From Chromatiaceae bacterium (lineage in GTDB: Bacteria > Pseudomonadota > Gammaproteobacteria > Chromatiales > Chromatiaceae): DNA of 64,000 bases. Every line of letters begins with the position of its first letter. The stretch's first letter is position 1. The DNA is taken from assembly GCA_019356535.1 (NCBI GenBank), contig CP037918.1, positions 248,001-312,000 on the forward strand. The letters run 5' to 3'. This document shows positions 10,601-25,600 of this stretch, in pieces. The notes under the pieces are model-generated. The model saw only the letters and a list, made by a program, of their open reading frames with translations. It had not been told where the DNA came from and did not search any database. The translations under genes were made by a program, and so were the position numbers.

Positions 10601-13600
10601 ATGTGGCCAGGCTTCTCGCGGATTTGAAACTGCCGGACCTGGCGATCGATTTTGGCTTCGACCTGGCCGATATCGCGAATCTGCTGTCCTTGCCGGTGAA
10701 CTTCGATCCTACCCAGATCGCCCTGACCCTGGACAGTGCGGTCCAGATGGGGGTGAACGCCGATTTCAATGTCGACCTGGACATGGCTTTTGCCGCCAAG
10801 GAGTTTGGCAAGGCGGTACGTACCAACACGGGGCTGGCCGGCCTCGATCCCCTCGACTACGCCTTTATCGGGGACGACAGCGAGGTCTCGCTGGTCGTGG
10901 AGGCGGGCGCTACCGCCATCGACGTGAACGCCTCGCTGGCGATTTCCAACGCCCTGCCACCGGTCGGTTTCTGGATCCAGGGGGGGAGCGCACTGGTCAG
11001 CGCCGAGGCCATGCTGGACCTGGACCAGCACAGCACCGGGCGGTATGCGCTCGGCCAGCTGGCGAGCATTCCTCTCAACGTCACGGCAGGTGGCGAGGCC
11101 GATATCGATCTGCCCATGTACCTGGGTACGGCCACCCTGCCGTTGGGGGGCACCACCCTGGACCTGAACGGTGACGGTTACGCCGACAACGTATTGCACA
11201 TCGGGACCGACTTCGGGCCGGCGGGTCTGGTTGCACCGGAAGTGATCGCCCCGCGCTTCGATGGCCTGAACCTGATGGCCTATCTCAATGATCCCCAGGT
11301 CATCCTGGCCGGTCTCGAAGGCATGTTCGACAACCTGAAGCGCATGATGGCCGATCAGCTGGGCGGGCTGGGGCTGCCACTGGTCGGGGATGTGCTGAAG
11401 GATGTCGGTTCCTTCGTCGACAAGCTGCGCGACGATTTCCTGGGCGTTCGGAATGCCGCGGGCGCCTACGCCGCCGGCACACTGGGGGACAAGCTGAAGG
11501 ATGCCGCGAGCGCCGGTAACGATGTGGTGAGCCTGATCCGCCAGTACCTGTTCGACAAGCTGGGGACACATCTCCAGTATCAGGTAAAGGCCGCGGATGG
11601 TGCACCGGAGTTCGACGCGCAGGGCAACCCGGTTTACGCGGCGGTGCGAACGGTCGATGACATTGCGGTCTCGCTCAACGCCCTGGGCCAACTGACGTTC
11701 AACGTCTTCCTTGCAGGCAGCGTTTTCGAAGGGCTGGGAGCGCGCTACAAGGAGCGCAAGGACAACAATGGCAATGTCATCAAACGCTTTATCGATCTGC
11801 CGATCAATTTCGATTTGACTGCGCCGGGGCTGGGCCTGAAGACCGGACCGAACGATACCATCGAGGTCAGCCTGGACTATTTCTTCGGACTGGGATTTGG
11901 CCTGGATACCCGCGGCTTCTTCATGGACACTGCGGGCGTCACGGCCGCCGGGGATGAGCTGGGGTTGCTGATGAGCGCCACGGTCAACCCCGGGGCCTCT
12001 CTGACGGGGGTGCTCGGCTTCCTGCAGGTACAGCTCAACGAGTTGGACGACGCCGATGGCGACAGCGGCCTGTACGGCAAGTTCGCGATCGATATCAGCG
12101 ACAGCGGCGGCGACAACCTGTGGCGCCCCGGCGAGGCGCTGAATCTCTCGGCGGGGATCTCGGCCTATGCCAACCTCGACCTGGCAGCCAGTCTGGCCAT
12201 GGACTTTGCCGGCCAGGACATCAGCCTGCCGAACATCGAGTCGGTCATCCATTATGACCAGGAGCTGGCGAATATCACCTGGTCTGCGGGTAGTACCTTC
12301 AGTGCCGATTTCTTCCAGGCGCCGCAGGTCGTCATCGAGGACCTGACGCTGGATGTCGGCCAGTTGTTCAGCGGTTTCATTGGCCCGGTAGCCTTGCAAC
12401 TCGATCCCTTCCTTGGCAAGGACTCCGAGGTCCGGCGCCTGGTCGATCTGCTGACGACGCCGATCGACCTGGGCATCACCCAGATCACCCTGCTGGATAT
12501 CGTGGTGCCGCTGATGAACGCCAGGACGGCCGGCTCCGGGGATGCCCTGCGGACCGCGGTCACGGCGGTCAAGGCCGTGTCCGACTTCATCGCGCTGGCC
12601 CGCGATGCGGCCAGCGGCGATGGTTCCATCAAGGTCAATTTCGGTACCTTCGAGCTGGGTTCAGGGCTGGTGACCCGTTCCGGGACCTCGATATCGAGCA
12701 CGGACTTCTCGAAACAGGGCGGGCAGAGCTCGATTGACGCGATCAACAACAGCGCCACGGCCACCCCACAACAGAAGGCGCTGGTCACCCAGCTTGGCAC
12801 GACCCCGGGCTCAATCATGTTCCCCATCCTGTACGATCCGATGACGGCGCTCGGGCTGTTGCTGGGCAAGGATGTGGATCTCTTCCTGTACGACACGCCG
12901 GACATCACGTTCGACGTGTCCTATGAACAGTCCTACCCGGTATTCCCCGGTCTGAATGCGGTGATCCGAGGCAGCCTGTCGGCCCGGACCGAGCTGTTCT
13001 TCGGGTTCGATACCACCGGCATCCGCTCCTGGTTCCAGGACTTTGAAAGCAACAACTATGACTTTGCCGCGTCCGCGGGCTCCCTGGGGAACATCTTCGA
13101 GGGATTCTTCATCGCGGACTGGGCGGTCAGCAGTACCGGGCAGTTGATCCAGGGTGACGATGTTCCCGAAGCGACCTTGAACGTGCAGTTGGCGGCCGGT
13201 GCTGCCCTGGGCGTGGGTGGCCTGGTCGAGGCTGGTGTGCTCGGCGGTATCGAGGCGGCTATCGGCATCAATCTGCATGATCTGCCGAATACCGGCACGG
13301 GTGGGAACACGGGTATCCCCGCCGTCTATGACGGCAAGATCCGGTACAGCGAGATTTCCCGCATCGTTCAGGAAAACCCCCTGTGCCTGTTCGACATGGA
13401 AGGCGCCATCAAGGCCTTCCTGGAGGCCTACTTGTGGGTGGGGTTCAAGGTGTTCGGTGCCAAGATCACTGTGTTCTCGGCAAGCCAGCGGTTTGTCGAT
13501 GCCGTGCTCGCCTCGTTCGAGTGGAGTTGCCCGGACATCCCCGCGCCGACGGTCGCGACCCTGACTAACGGTGTGCTGACCCTGGCCTATACCGATGCCA

Positions 13601-16600
13601 GCGGCCAACGGGCCTCGAACGAAGATTACAAGGTGTATCTGGATACGGTCACCTTGCCCAACAACACCCGGGAGGAACGCATCTTCGTCACCGGGAACGG
13701 ATACACCCAGACCTTCCAGAAGGCCGATGTGAGCAGGATCGTGGCCAGCGGCACGGCCGGTCGGGATACCTTCCGTCTCGATACCGCGGTCAACGCCGAC
13801 TTCGATATCAGCGGGGGCGCCGGTGATGACGTGATCATCTTCACCGGCAACCAGAATGCCGCGCGCAGCCGCATCATGCACGGGGGGGACGGCAACGACA
13901 CCCTGACGGGCAGCCTGCTGTCCGATGTCATCTATGGCGATGGCGGAGAGGACAAGATCCGCACGGGCGATGGAGTCGATACCGTCTACGGGGGGGCGGG
14001 CAACGATTTCATCTGGGCCGAGGGGAGCACGGCAGGCAGCAATGGCTGGGCTAATTACATCGATGCCGGGGATGGCGCGGACCAGATCCTGGGTTCCGAT
14101 GGCGTGGACCGGATCCTGGGGGGGCTGGGCGATGACATCATCACCGCAGGTGCCGGGGCCGACGTGGTCGATGGAGGTGCCGGCGCCGACGAGATCCGTG
14201 GTGGTGGTGGCGATGACGTCATCACGGGGGGCGCGGGCAACGACATCCTGCACTGGGAGGCAGGCGACGGTGCTGACGAGATCGATACCGGAACCGGGAT
14301 CGACGAGCTGTTCCTGAACGGTTACGTGGTCAACCCGGATGCCTTCTACAACGATATTGCGAACTATATCCAGGACGATGCGGCGACCGATACCGTGCGG
14401 GTGAGCGAGAATGCCGGTGCCACGCAGGTTTCCTGGCAGCATGGGACGGGCATTGCGGCACTGATGCGCATCACCGGCCTGGAGCGTCTGAATATCGATA
14501 CCGGCCGCGGGGCCGACGATATCCGTGTCGGCAATCTCAAGAACACGCCCACGAGCAAGATCAATCTGAGCACCGGTGCCGCGCGAACCGTGGTATCCGA
14601 GACCCGTACGGTGCTGAAGCGGGATGCCGACGGCAACCTGGTGCCGGATACCAGTGTGGCGCCTCAGGACTTCAGCATGCTGCGAGTGACTGATGACAGC
14701 GCGCTGGACAAGGTGGTGATCGAGGGGAGCGCGGCCGCCGACAGTTACCTCGTCAGTACCGTGGATTCCATCGGTGTGGATGGCCAGGCGCATACCGCGG
14801 TCCGCTATGAACAGCTGGACGGGGGGCAGGATGCAGCCGGCAACCCGACGAGCTATACGGTCGTCGATGTGTTCGACCTCGAGCGCAGCGACATGATCCA
14901 GCTCGAGACGCTCGCGGGTAATGACCGCATCGATGCGCAGGGCGTGACCACTGGTGTGGTCGCCAATCTGTACCTGGACGGTGGCGCGGGCGACGACCGT
15001 ATCATTGGCAGTGCCCTGAGCAGCGTGTCGGATGTGATCGTCGGGGGGGCGGGGTCCGATCGGATCACCGGCCTGGCCGGCATCGACCGCTTCTACGAGT
15101 CGTCGATCGGCAACAACGACGTCAACCTGGCGGGTGATTACGACGTACTGGTCGAGCAACGGGATGCCGATTTCACGTTGAGCAACACCGGCCTGCTGAT
15201 CGATGACACCCGGCTCTCCGGCCAGTTCGGGGTGGAACAGGAACACTTTGCGCAGATCTTCGAAGGCGCCGAGCTCACCGGTCTGGCTTCGGCCAACCGC
15301 TTCGTCATCAGCAATTGGTCCGGTGGCGGCCTGCTCGACGGCGGGCAAGGTGGTGACAGCTATGCGCTGGAACTGGCTCAGGTGGCATCGGGCCGGCAGT
15401 TCCTGAATATCGCGGATAGCGGCGTCAACGGGATCGATACCCTGGTCTACAAGGGGAGCGCGGGTGACGACACCATCCAGCTCGATACGGTCTACAAGCG
15501 CGATGAAGACCCGGAGCAGCGATTCAGCCAGGACCGCTGGAGCGGATACGGCGCCCACGGTGACGGCCTGCTCATCGCGCATTTCGATGCCAACGACAAC
15601 TTCGCCAAGGTCAACCTCGATGACGAGGCGGCGCTAATGCACGTCAGCGAGGCCAGTCTGTCCGCCGGAACGAACTACCAGGTGGTCAATTACCAGACCG
15701 TCGAAGAAGTGACAGTGTTCGGCGGTGCGGGCAACGACAAGATCATTTCCGACAGCACTTCGACCAAGATCGATGTCTTTGGCGATGCGGGGGACGATCA
15801 GTTCTACATCGGCTCGGTGCTGAAGACCAACACGGTGCTGGTGGAAGGCCAGGAAGTGACCATCGTCGAGGAAGTCACCGATGGGGCCAATTTCAATGAT
15901 TCGGCCTTCTACGGCGGTGAAGGTGACGACTACTTCGAGGTCAATCACAACGTGGCCGATATCGGCCTGTACGGTGACAACGGTGACGATACCTTCTTCA
16001 TCAAGGCACTGCTGACACTGGATGACGACGGCGAGCTGCTGGACATCGACAGCGGCGTGGCCAATGTGGCCGGGGCGAGCAAGGACCCCGCCAATGACAC
16101 CCGCGAGGTGGATGTCGACACCCTGGTCTATGTCGAGAACGCGAACATCTCCATCGACGGCGGGGCCGGGTTCGACAGCGTCGCGCTGGTCGGAACGGTG
16201 CTGGCCGATACCTTCTACGTCTACGTGGAAACCGACCCGCTCACGGGCCAACGCATCCAGCGTATCTACGGTGCCGGGGTGAAGCTGGAGAAACTGCTCA
16301 ATATCGAGCGCCTGCAGCTGCTGACCGGCGGCGGTGACGACACGGTCTACCTGTACGGGGTCGACATGGGCCTGGTCGGCGACATGGTGATCAAGACCGG
16401 CTCAGGTAGTGACACCGTCTATGTCGGCGGTCCGCAGCAGACCATCGATCTGCGCTTCCCGAAGAGCAAGGACCTGTTGTACAGCGCTGTCGAAGGTTTC
16501 CAGGTCGACCAGGATGCCCTCGGCAGCTATATCCCGGCAGGCACCGTGGCGGGCATGCCCTTCTACCGCATCGACGAGGTCGGTCGGGTCGTGCCCTTCG

Positions 16601-19600
16601 AGGTGTCCAATCCGCCCCGGACGCTGCAAACGAGGATGCCGGCGGCATCGGGACTCGGCACCTTCGTTTCGCCGGTGCTCGTCGATGGTGGTGACGGCAT
16701 CCACGACGAGATCATCTTCAATGGGCAGCAGGGGACGCCCGACCTCCGGTTCGCCAATACCGAGCTGACGCGCAAGGTGGTCCAGTTCGACTATACCCAG
16801 TTCGCGCTCAGCAGCAGCGATCCTGGCGATTTCGTTGGCACCGTGCTGGGCGATGTCGGTACGGGAGGTGTTGCCAGGGATCTCCTGGGGGCGGCAGTCG
16901 GTGACTATCTGCGCTTCCAGGATCGTTATTACAACACCACCCTGCTGGATGACATCGCCAACGGTGCGGTTACCCAGCTGACTGTGCCGGCCGGGCTGGC
17001 CTATTACAACATCCAGAAAACCCTGGACGCCAACGGCAACCTGTTGACGGCACGCGATCAGCTGCTGCGTTTCGCGGCGGATTTCAATCTGACCCCGGTC
17101 TGGAATGAGGTTGCTCACCCGGATCCCACGCGTGCGGCCAACGGCGAGAAGCTCTACGAGCTGTTGAGCCTGGAAACGGCGAGTGGAGCGCTGGTGCCGT
17201 TCGAGGCACAGCATTCCGAGACGGTGCTGTTTGACACGAGCGGCGCCTTCACAGTGATCAAGGATCTGACGGCACTGACGCTCAAGACGAGTGCTCCGCT
17301 GAATGTGACTCTCTCGCAGAGGGCCATCGTCAACATCACCACCGTGCGCAACGATGCCATGGATTTCGTGCATGTACCGACGGAAGCAGCTCATCTTTAT
17401 GTCGGTGGCATGAACGAGGTCACCTTCAACCTCAATGAGGCCGGTTCGCACCTGATCGTGGACAATGACCGGTTCGGAACTCGCCAGGTGACCGATGCAC
17501 AGGGCGTGCTGCAAACCGTACCTACCAATGCCAAGCTGTATGTCAATGGCGGGGCAGGCACAGACCAGGTAGATATTCGCGCCACAGCGGCCGAGGTCGT
17601 TGTCCATGGCAACGCGGGCGATGATGCCATCCTGGTCGGTCGAAACGGTAACCTGGACGGCATCCGCGATGCTCTCTATCTGTTTGGCGGGGCCGGAAAC
17701 GACACCATCGACGTGGACCGCTCCGCAGACGCGACCAGCGTCGATGTCACATTGGACAAGAACCTGCTCCGGCATGCCGAGGGGTTCGAGCAGCTGAACA
17801 AGGTCACCAGCGCCCTCAGCCTGACCAACGTCACTGCCGCCGAGAACCAGCTCCTCGAAACCGGCCTCCAGGGGGCCGCTGTCCCTTATGCCCAGGAAGC
17901 CTTTGCCGTGGACCCGGTGCAGCTGGGCGCAGCAACGGATGCGATGGCACGGGCGTCGCTGGAACAGTTGCAGGGCCTGCTGCAGAACAGTGAAACCGCG
18001 CTTCGGACCTCGCTGAGCGATGCGGCCAACCTGCTGCGCGAGAACGACCAGGAGCTGCTCGAGAACCAGGTCAAACTGTACGTGCGTTCCCGCTACTACG
18101 AGCAGAACAATATCTCCGATGCCCTGCTGCAGAAGCTCACGGAACTTGGTCTGCAAGCGCGCCTTACCGTGACCTATACGAGCTTGTTCGGGGTCACTTC
18201 TCTCCGGGACACCAACAGGACGTCGCTGGCCGTAGCGATATCCGAGGCAGAGTGGTGGCTTCGCAACTACGCCAGCCAGCTTAATCTTGTGGACAAGAAT
18301 GGCAATCCCGTGGCGGCCACGCTGGACCTGTCAGGCAAGCGCAGTCTGCTGCAGCAGTTGCTGGAGGATAGTAATGGCAACAGCGATCTGTACAGTCTGG
18401 TCGATGGGGTCCTGGCTCAGAACAGCACGACGATATTCAGCTCAAGCGATACAGCAACGTTATTCGACATCGAGTTCAAGATCGATCTGTTTTCCGACAA
18501 CATTCACCCCAGCAACGATGACAATGTCCGTGCGTACGCCAAGCTGTACGACACCCTTGTTAATGAGTACATCGGTGCGCAAGCCATCTACAGGGACCTG
18601 TTGACGGCGAGGGGGGTCACGGGTGCCGAACTGGACGCCTTCTATAACACCTATAGCGTCAACGAGGTATTGCGCGGGTTCGACCTGAACAACCCGCTGG
18701 GTGGTGGCAAGAGCCTCAGGGATCCACTCGTGGCATCGGTCGACGATCTCAACCTCGATCTGGGCGCCAATGTGCTCGCCAGGCGTACGGCCAGCGTACA
18801 GGCGCAGCTCGATGATCTCGATGTCAATGTCGCGAACAGTTTTGCAGCCGGAATGGATTCCGAGTTCAGCCGCCGGATAGCCGACATCGGGCAAGCGCTT
18901 CAAAACAACCAGTTCGACCATGCGACGCTGAATGCGATCTATACTCAGGCGAAGAAGCTGCTCTCCGACAGTAATCCTTACAATGCGGCCAACGGCTTCG
19001 GGGCTGACCAGCAACTGATCCTGGCGCCGGTATACAACCTGCTGGCCAGTGGTCTGAAAGCCGGCCTGGAAGATGTGATCATCGACTTGATCGATCTTCG
19101 TCAGGGCTATGAGGCGGCGAATTTCAACAAGGTCATCGCCGATGCAGCCAATGCTGCGGGGTATGCGGATTATGCGGCGTTGTATGCGTCACCGGAGTAT
19201 GCTGCGTTGCAGAAGGTCTATGCGACCGCTGCCGATCTGATCGATACCTATCTGATCTATTCCGCCGGCCAGCCGACCATGTCGAACCTCCCGGCGACAA
19301 TCATGGACATGCTGAGCAGCATCAAGCGCATCGATCGTGCGGCGACCCGTTTTGACGCCTTCGTGGACGCCTTGGACGGCGGGTTCGATTTCATGACCTT
19401 CCGTACGGCCTATCTCGATGCACAACACGCGGTCCAGTCCTTCATTTCCAACCATCCGGAATATGTAGACTACCTCCATTCAGAAGCGCGCTACGGGGCC
19501 ATGACCAAGTCCTTGACCCAGGACGCCAAGAGCGTGCAGGCGCTGGCTGCGTTGAACGAACAGCAGTACGACCTGCTCGCCGCACTGGCCAGTGACGCGC

Positions 19601-22600
19601 AACAGGACTTCACTTCGCTGATCGATATTCTCAGGCGCGAGTACACCATTACCTGGAACTACTGGTGGTTTACCCGCACCATCCAGCTCGATTACACGGT
19701 GGATTACCGTTACGGTCTGCAGAAGGCGAAGGTCGCGCGTCTCGCATCGCAACAAAGCCAGGCAGCACAGTACAAGTCAGCCAGCGATGCTCAACTGGCG
19801 CGCCTGAACAGCCTGCTGGGTACCTACGATGCCAACCAGCTGAATTTTGCAGCCAGGGTGGCAAGCCTGGGCGCGACCTACGAGACACAGAAAGCCACGC
19901 TCGATGCAAAATACCTGGTGCTCAAGGAACTGAGCCAGTTTGTCGTCGAGATCATGAAGCAGCGTGGTCCGAACCAGAACCTCGCCGGCTTCGCTGACGA
20001 TCCCAGCCTGATCTCGGAGATCATCAGCTTCTACGATCGCTATGACATCCTCGATGAGCGGGCCCCGGTCCTGCCGACGGACACCTCGCAGTTCCTGAGT
20101 GAGATCCTTGACAGTGAAGGGAACCTCGTTCGCGGCACCACGCCGAACTCGGTCATCTACAAGACCGACAGCGTGTCTGCCGAGGCCGTGACCAGCGTGT
20201 CCGGCATGGCCAGCGCGGACATACATGTTGGCCATGATGATGTCGAGCTGCTGCGGATTCTGACTGGCAGCGGCAATGACCAGATACAGGTGCTCGATAC
20301 CCTTGGGCAGGCCGGTCTTGCGGAAGTCCAGGTGCTGACGTCAGCGGGTGACGACACCATTACGGTCGAAGATGAAAATCGGCTGGCCAACGGTGTGGTC
20401 TCGGACCTCGTCGTGGACGCCTCCACCGGGAACAACCGGATGGTCGTCAACGATATCGCAGATGCGTTGCGCAACGTGATCACCATGAGCAACGGCTTGC
20501 GCAACGGGTATACCAGCATCAGCGGTATCGCCACCGGGGATATTCACTACCGGGGGAACTTCAGCCGAGATGTGCAGATGCAGGCGGGCATCGGCGAGGA
20601 TGACATCACCATCGCCGGGGTGATCGCCGGTGCCCATACCCGGGTGCAAGGGGGCGATGGCGACGATGATATCCGGGTCACCGGCACGATGGTTCGTGTC
20701 AATGGGGATACGCTAACCCGGTTGACGCTGCATGGCGAGAAGGGACTGGACGTCATCGACGCGGTGGCCGCTGGCTTTGGCCTGACCATCGGGGGTGAAG
20801 AGGGTGCCGATACCATCTACGGGTCGATGTTCGACGACCGCATTGCCGGCGACGCCGGTGATGACCTGATCATTGCGGGTCTCGGTGCAGATACGGTCAC
20901 CGGTGATGCCGGCAACGACTTGATTCTCGGTGACATGGGATCGGTTCGGGATGCGGGGGGTAATGATCTGACCCGCCGTTCCGGTGTAATCGCCCGTGTG
21001 GTTTCCGATCCGGGCAATGCGCAGGGGGATGACATTACCGGGGGCCTGGGTAACGACCTGATCATCGGTGCCGGTGGCGCTGATCTGCTCAGGGACGCAG
21101 ATGGTAGCAACCTGGTGTTCGGGGACCACGCCGAAATCCTGTACACCGGTGGCATCGTCACACGGGCGCTGACTCGAAGCGGGAGTATTGGCGCTGGAGA
21201 CACCATTCAGCTGACCGGCATGGATCCGGCTGCGGTCAACACCGTCATTGCCGGCATGGGTAGCGACCAGGTGACGGTCGCCGACACCCGGGCTGTCATC
21301 CTGGGTGACAACGGTCAGATCGACTGGGATGTGACGGGCACGGTGTACACCAGCGTGCTCAGTATCGCCGATGGTCTCGGTGGTGGAGACATTCTGTCGG
21401 CCGGCGCGGGCGACAACCTCGTACTTGGCGGCCTGGGGGACGACCGCATCACCACGGGTTCGGGCAACGACCAGGTGTTCGGTGACAATGGCCAGGCCAC
21501 TTTCACGGCGGGCGTGCTGACGCGTTTGGAGACGACTGATACGGCCAGCGACACGGGCGGTCTGGACACCATTGATGCTGGTAACGGCGTGAACCATGTC
21601 TTTGGCGGGCTGGATGCCGACCGCATCACGACCGGGTCTGGCAACGACGTGGTGCTGGGCGACAACGGTCAGATCGACTGGGATGCGACGGGCACGGTTT
21701 ACACCAGCGTACTCGGTCTCGCCGATGGTCTCGGTGGTGGTGACACCCTCGCAGCCGGTGAGGGCGTCAACTTCGTGCTCGGCGGTCTGGGTGATGACAG
21801 CATCGCCACGGGCACGGGTAACGACCAGGTGTTCGGCGACAACGGCCAGGCCACTTTCACGGCGGGCGTGCTGACCCGCCTGGAGACGACCGACACGGCC
21901 AGCGACACCGGCGGTAACGACACCATTATTGCTGGTGAAGGCGTGAACCATGTCTTTGGGGGACTGGATGCTGACCGCATCACGACCGGTCTTGGCAACG
22001 ACGTGGTACTGGGCGACAACGGCCATGTCCGGTGGGACACCAGCGGCACGCAATACACCGAGATCGCCAGCAAGGCGAGCAATGTTTTGGGCGGCGGCGA
22101 CACCCTCGTAGCCGGTGAGGGCGACAACCTCGTGCTCGGCGGTCTGGGTGACGACCGCATCACCACGGGCACGGGTAACGACCAGGTGTTCGGCGACAAC
22201 GGCCGGGCTGGCTTTACATCCGGCGTGCTGACCCGCCTGGAGACGACCGATACGGCCAGCGACACCGGTGGTCTGGACACCATCGATGCCGGCAACGGCG
22301 TGAACCATGTCTTTGGCGGGCTGGATGCCGACCGCATCACGACCGGGTCTGGCAACGACGTGGTGCTGGGTGACAACGGCCAGGTCCAGTGGGACAACAG
22401 CGGTGTCCAGTACGTGGAGATTGCCAGTGAGGTGAGCAACGCCTTGGGCGGCGGCGACACCCTCGCAGCCGGTGAAGGCGACAACCTCGTGCTCGGCGGC
22501 CTGGGTGACGACCACATCACCACGGGTGTGGGCAATGACCAGGTGTTCGGTGACAACGGCCAGGCCACTTTCACGGCGGGCGTGCTGACGCGCCTGGAGA

Positions 22601-25600
22601 CGACCGATACGGCCAGCGACACCGGTGGTCTGGACACCATCGATGCCGGCAACGGCGTGAACCATGTCTTTGGCGGACTGGATGCTGACCGCATCACGAC
22701 CGGGTCTGGCAACGACGTGGTGCTGGGTGACAACGGCCAGGTCCAGTGGGACAACAGCGGTGTCCAGTACGTGGAGATTGCCAGTGAGGTGAGCAACGCC
22801 TTGGGCGGCGGCGACACCCTCGCAGCCGGTGAAGGCGACAACTTCGTGCTCGGCGGCCTGGGTGACGACGACATCACCACGGGCGCAGGCAACGACCAGG
22901 TATTCGGCGACAACGGCCAGGCCACTTTCACGGCGGGCGTGCTGACGCGTTTGGAGACGACTGATACGGCCAGCGACACCGGTGGTCTGGACACCATCGA
23001 TGCCGGCAACGGCGTGAACCATGTCTTTGGCGGACTGGATGCCGACCGCATCACGACCGGGTCTGGCAACGACGTGGTGCTGGGCGACAACGGCCAGGTC
23101 CAGTGGGACAACAGCGGCACCCAGTACGTGGAGATCGCCAGTGAGGTGAGCAACGCCTTGGGCGGCGGCGACACCCTCGCAGCCGGTGAAGGCGACAACT
23201 TCGTGCTCGGCGGCCTGGGGGACGACCGCATCACCACGGGTTCGGGCAACGACCAGGTGTTCGGCGACAACGGCCAGGCCACTTTCACGGCGGGCGTGCT
23301 GGCCCGCCTGGAGACGACCGACACGGCGGTGGATACCGGTGGCAACGACACCATTGCCGCCGGAGATGGTGTGAACCACGTGTTCGGCGGGCTGGGCAGC
23401 GATGACGTGACCAGCGGCGCCGGCAACGACGTGGTACTGGGCGACAACGGCCATGTCCAGTGGGACAACAGTGGTACGCAATACACCGAGATCGCCAGCG
23501 AGGTGAGCAACGCCTTGGGCGGTGGCGATACCCTCGCAGCCGGTGAGGGCGACAACCTCGTGCTCGGCGGCCTGGGTGACGACCACATCACCACGGGTGT
23601 GGGCAATGACCAGGTGTTCGGTGACAACGGCCAGGCCACTTTCACGGCGGGCGTGCTGACGCGCCTGGAGACGACCGATACGGCCAGCGACACCGGTGGT
23701 CTGGACACCATCGATGCCGGCAACGGCGTGAACCATGTCTTTGGCGGACTGGATGCTGACCGCATCACGACCGGGTCTGGCAACGACGTGGTGCTGGGCG
23801 ACAACGGCCAGGTCCAGTGGGACAACAGCGGTGTCCAGTACGTGGAGATTGCCAGTGAGGTGAGCAACGCCTTGGGCGGCGGCGACACCCTCGCAGCCGG
23901 TGAAGGCGACAACCTCGTGCTCGGCGGCCTGGGTGACGACCACATCACCACGGGTGTGGGCAATGACCAGGTGTTCGGTGACAACGGCCAGGCCACTTTC
24001 ACGGCGGGCGTGCTGACGCGCCTGGAGACGACCGATACGGCCAGCGACACCGGTGGTCTGGACACCATCGATGCCGGCAACGGCGTGAACCATGTCTTTG
24101 GCGGACTGGATGCTGACCGCATCACGACCGGGTCTGGCAACGACGTGGTGCTGGGTGACAACGGCCAGGTCCAGTGGGACAACAGCGGTGTCCAGTACGT
24201 GGAGATTGCCAGTGAGGTGAGCAACGCCTTGGGCGGCGGCGACACCCTCGCAGCCGGTGAAGGCGACAACCTCGTGCTCGGCGGCCTGGGTGACGACCAC
24301 ATCACCACGGGTGTGGGCAATGACCAGGTGTTCGGTGACAACGGCCAGGCCACTTTCACGGCGGGCGTGCTGACGCGCCTGGAGACGACCGATACGGCCA
24401 GCGACACCGGTGGTCTGGACACCATCGATGCCGGCAACGGCGTGAACCATGTCTTTGGCGGACTGGATGCTGACCGCATCACGACCGGGTCTGGCAACGA
24501 CGTGGTGCTGGGTGACAACGGCCAGGTCCAGTGGGACAACAGCGGTGTCCAGTACGTGGAGATTGCCAGTGAGGTGAGCAACGCCTTGGGCGGCGGCGAC
24601 ACCCTCGCAGCCGGTGAAGGCGACAACTTCGTGCTCGGCGGCCTGGGTGACGACGACATCACCACGGGCGCAGGCAACGACCAGGTATTCGGCGACAACG
24701 GCCAGGCCACTTTCACGGCGGGCGTGCTGACGCGTTTGGAGACGACTGATACGGCCAGCGACACCGGTGGTCTGGACACCATCGATGCCGGCAACGGCGT
24801 GAACCATGTCTTTGGCGGACTGGATGCCGACCGCATCACGACCGGGTCTGGCAACGACGTGGTGCTGGGCGACAACGGCCATGTCCAGTGGAACAACAAC
24901 GGCACGCAATACACCGAGATCGCCAGCGAGGTGAGCCCCCTTGGTGGGAACGATATCCTGACGCTGGCTGGCGGTGACAACACCGTGTTCGGCGGCATGG
25001 GGGACGACAGTGTCACTACCGGTGGGGGTGCCGATGTCATCTTCGGCGACAACGGGCAGGTCGATTACCTGGCCGGCCTGCCGGATCACCTGTTCTCCAC
25101 GGACACCGATATCTCTACCGCAGGGAATGACACCATCCTCTCCGGCGCGGGTGACGATATCGTGCTTGCCGGTCTGGGGGACGATACCGTGGATGCCGGT
25201 GACGGAAGCGATATGCTCCTGGGCGACCTCGGTGAAGGCCTGTTCAATGCGGGCGATGCGGATCCCACCACGTTGGACCAGTTCTTCAGTGCCTACCCCG
25301 ATATCGGTGGGCAGGATACCCTGCATGGCGGAAGCGGCGGGGACGTGGTCATTGGCGGGGCCAAAGCGGACTTCCTGTTCGGCGATGCCGGCGATGACTT
25401 CGTCTCCGGTGACGGCGGACTGGTGAAGCTCGAACGCGGGGTGATCGTGAGTGCCGAGACTGCCCAGTTGTTTGTGGGCGGGGACGACGCGCTTTCCGGC
25501 GGTCCCGGAAAGGACATCCTCTTCGGTGGCTTTGGACACGACCTGTTCTACGGCAATCTGGGTGAAGATGCCATGGGCGGTGAATATGCCCGGGCGCTGA

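Noticed and set aside
21496..25062. CRISPR-like regular repetition
   Set aside because: The period is 357 bases, units are wholly coding and there are no unique spacers.
20713..25539. Very long open frames on the minus strand opposite the RTX array (1,608 and 1,117 codons)
   Set aside because: They mirror the 357-bp coding repeats and a GC-rich codon pattern. Their predicted products are low-complexity repeats with no family motif, and the plus-strand frame is clearly the real gene.
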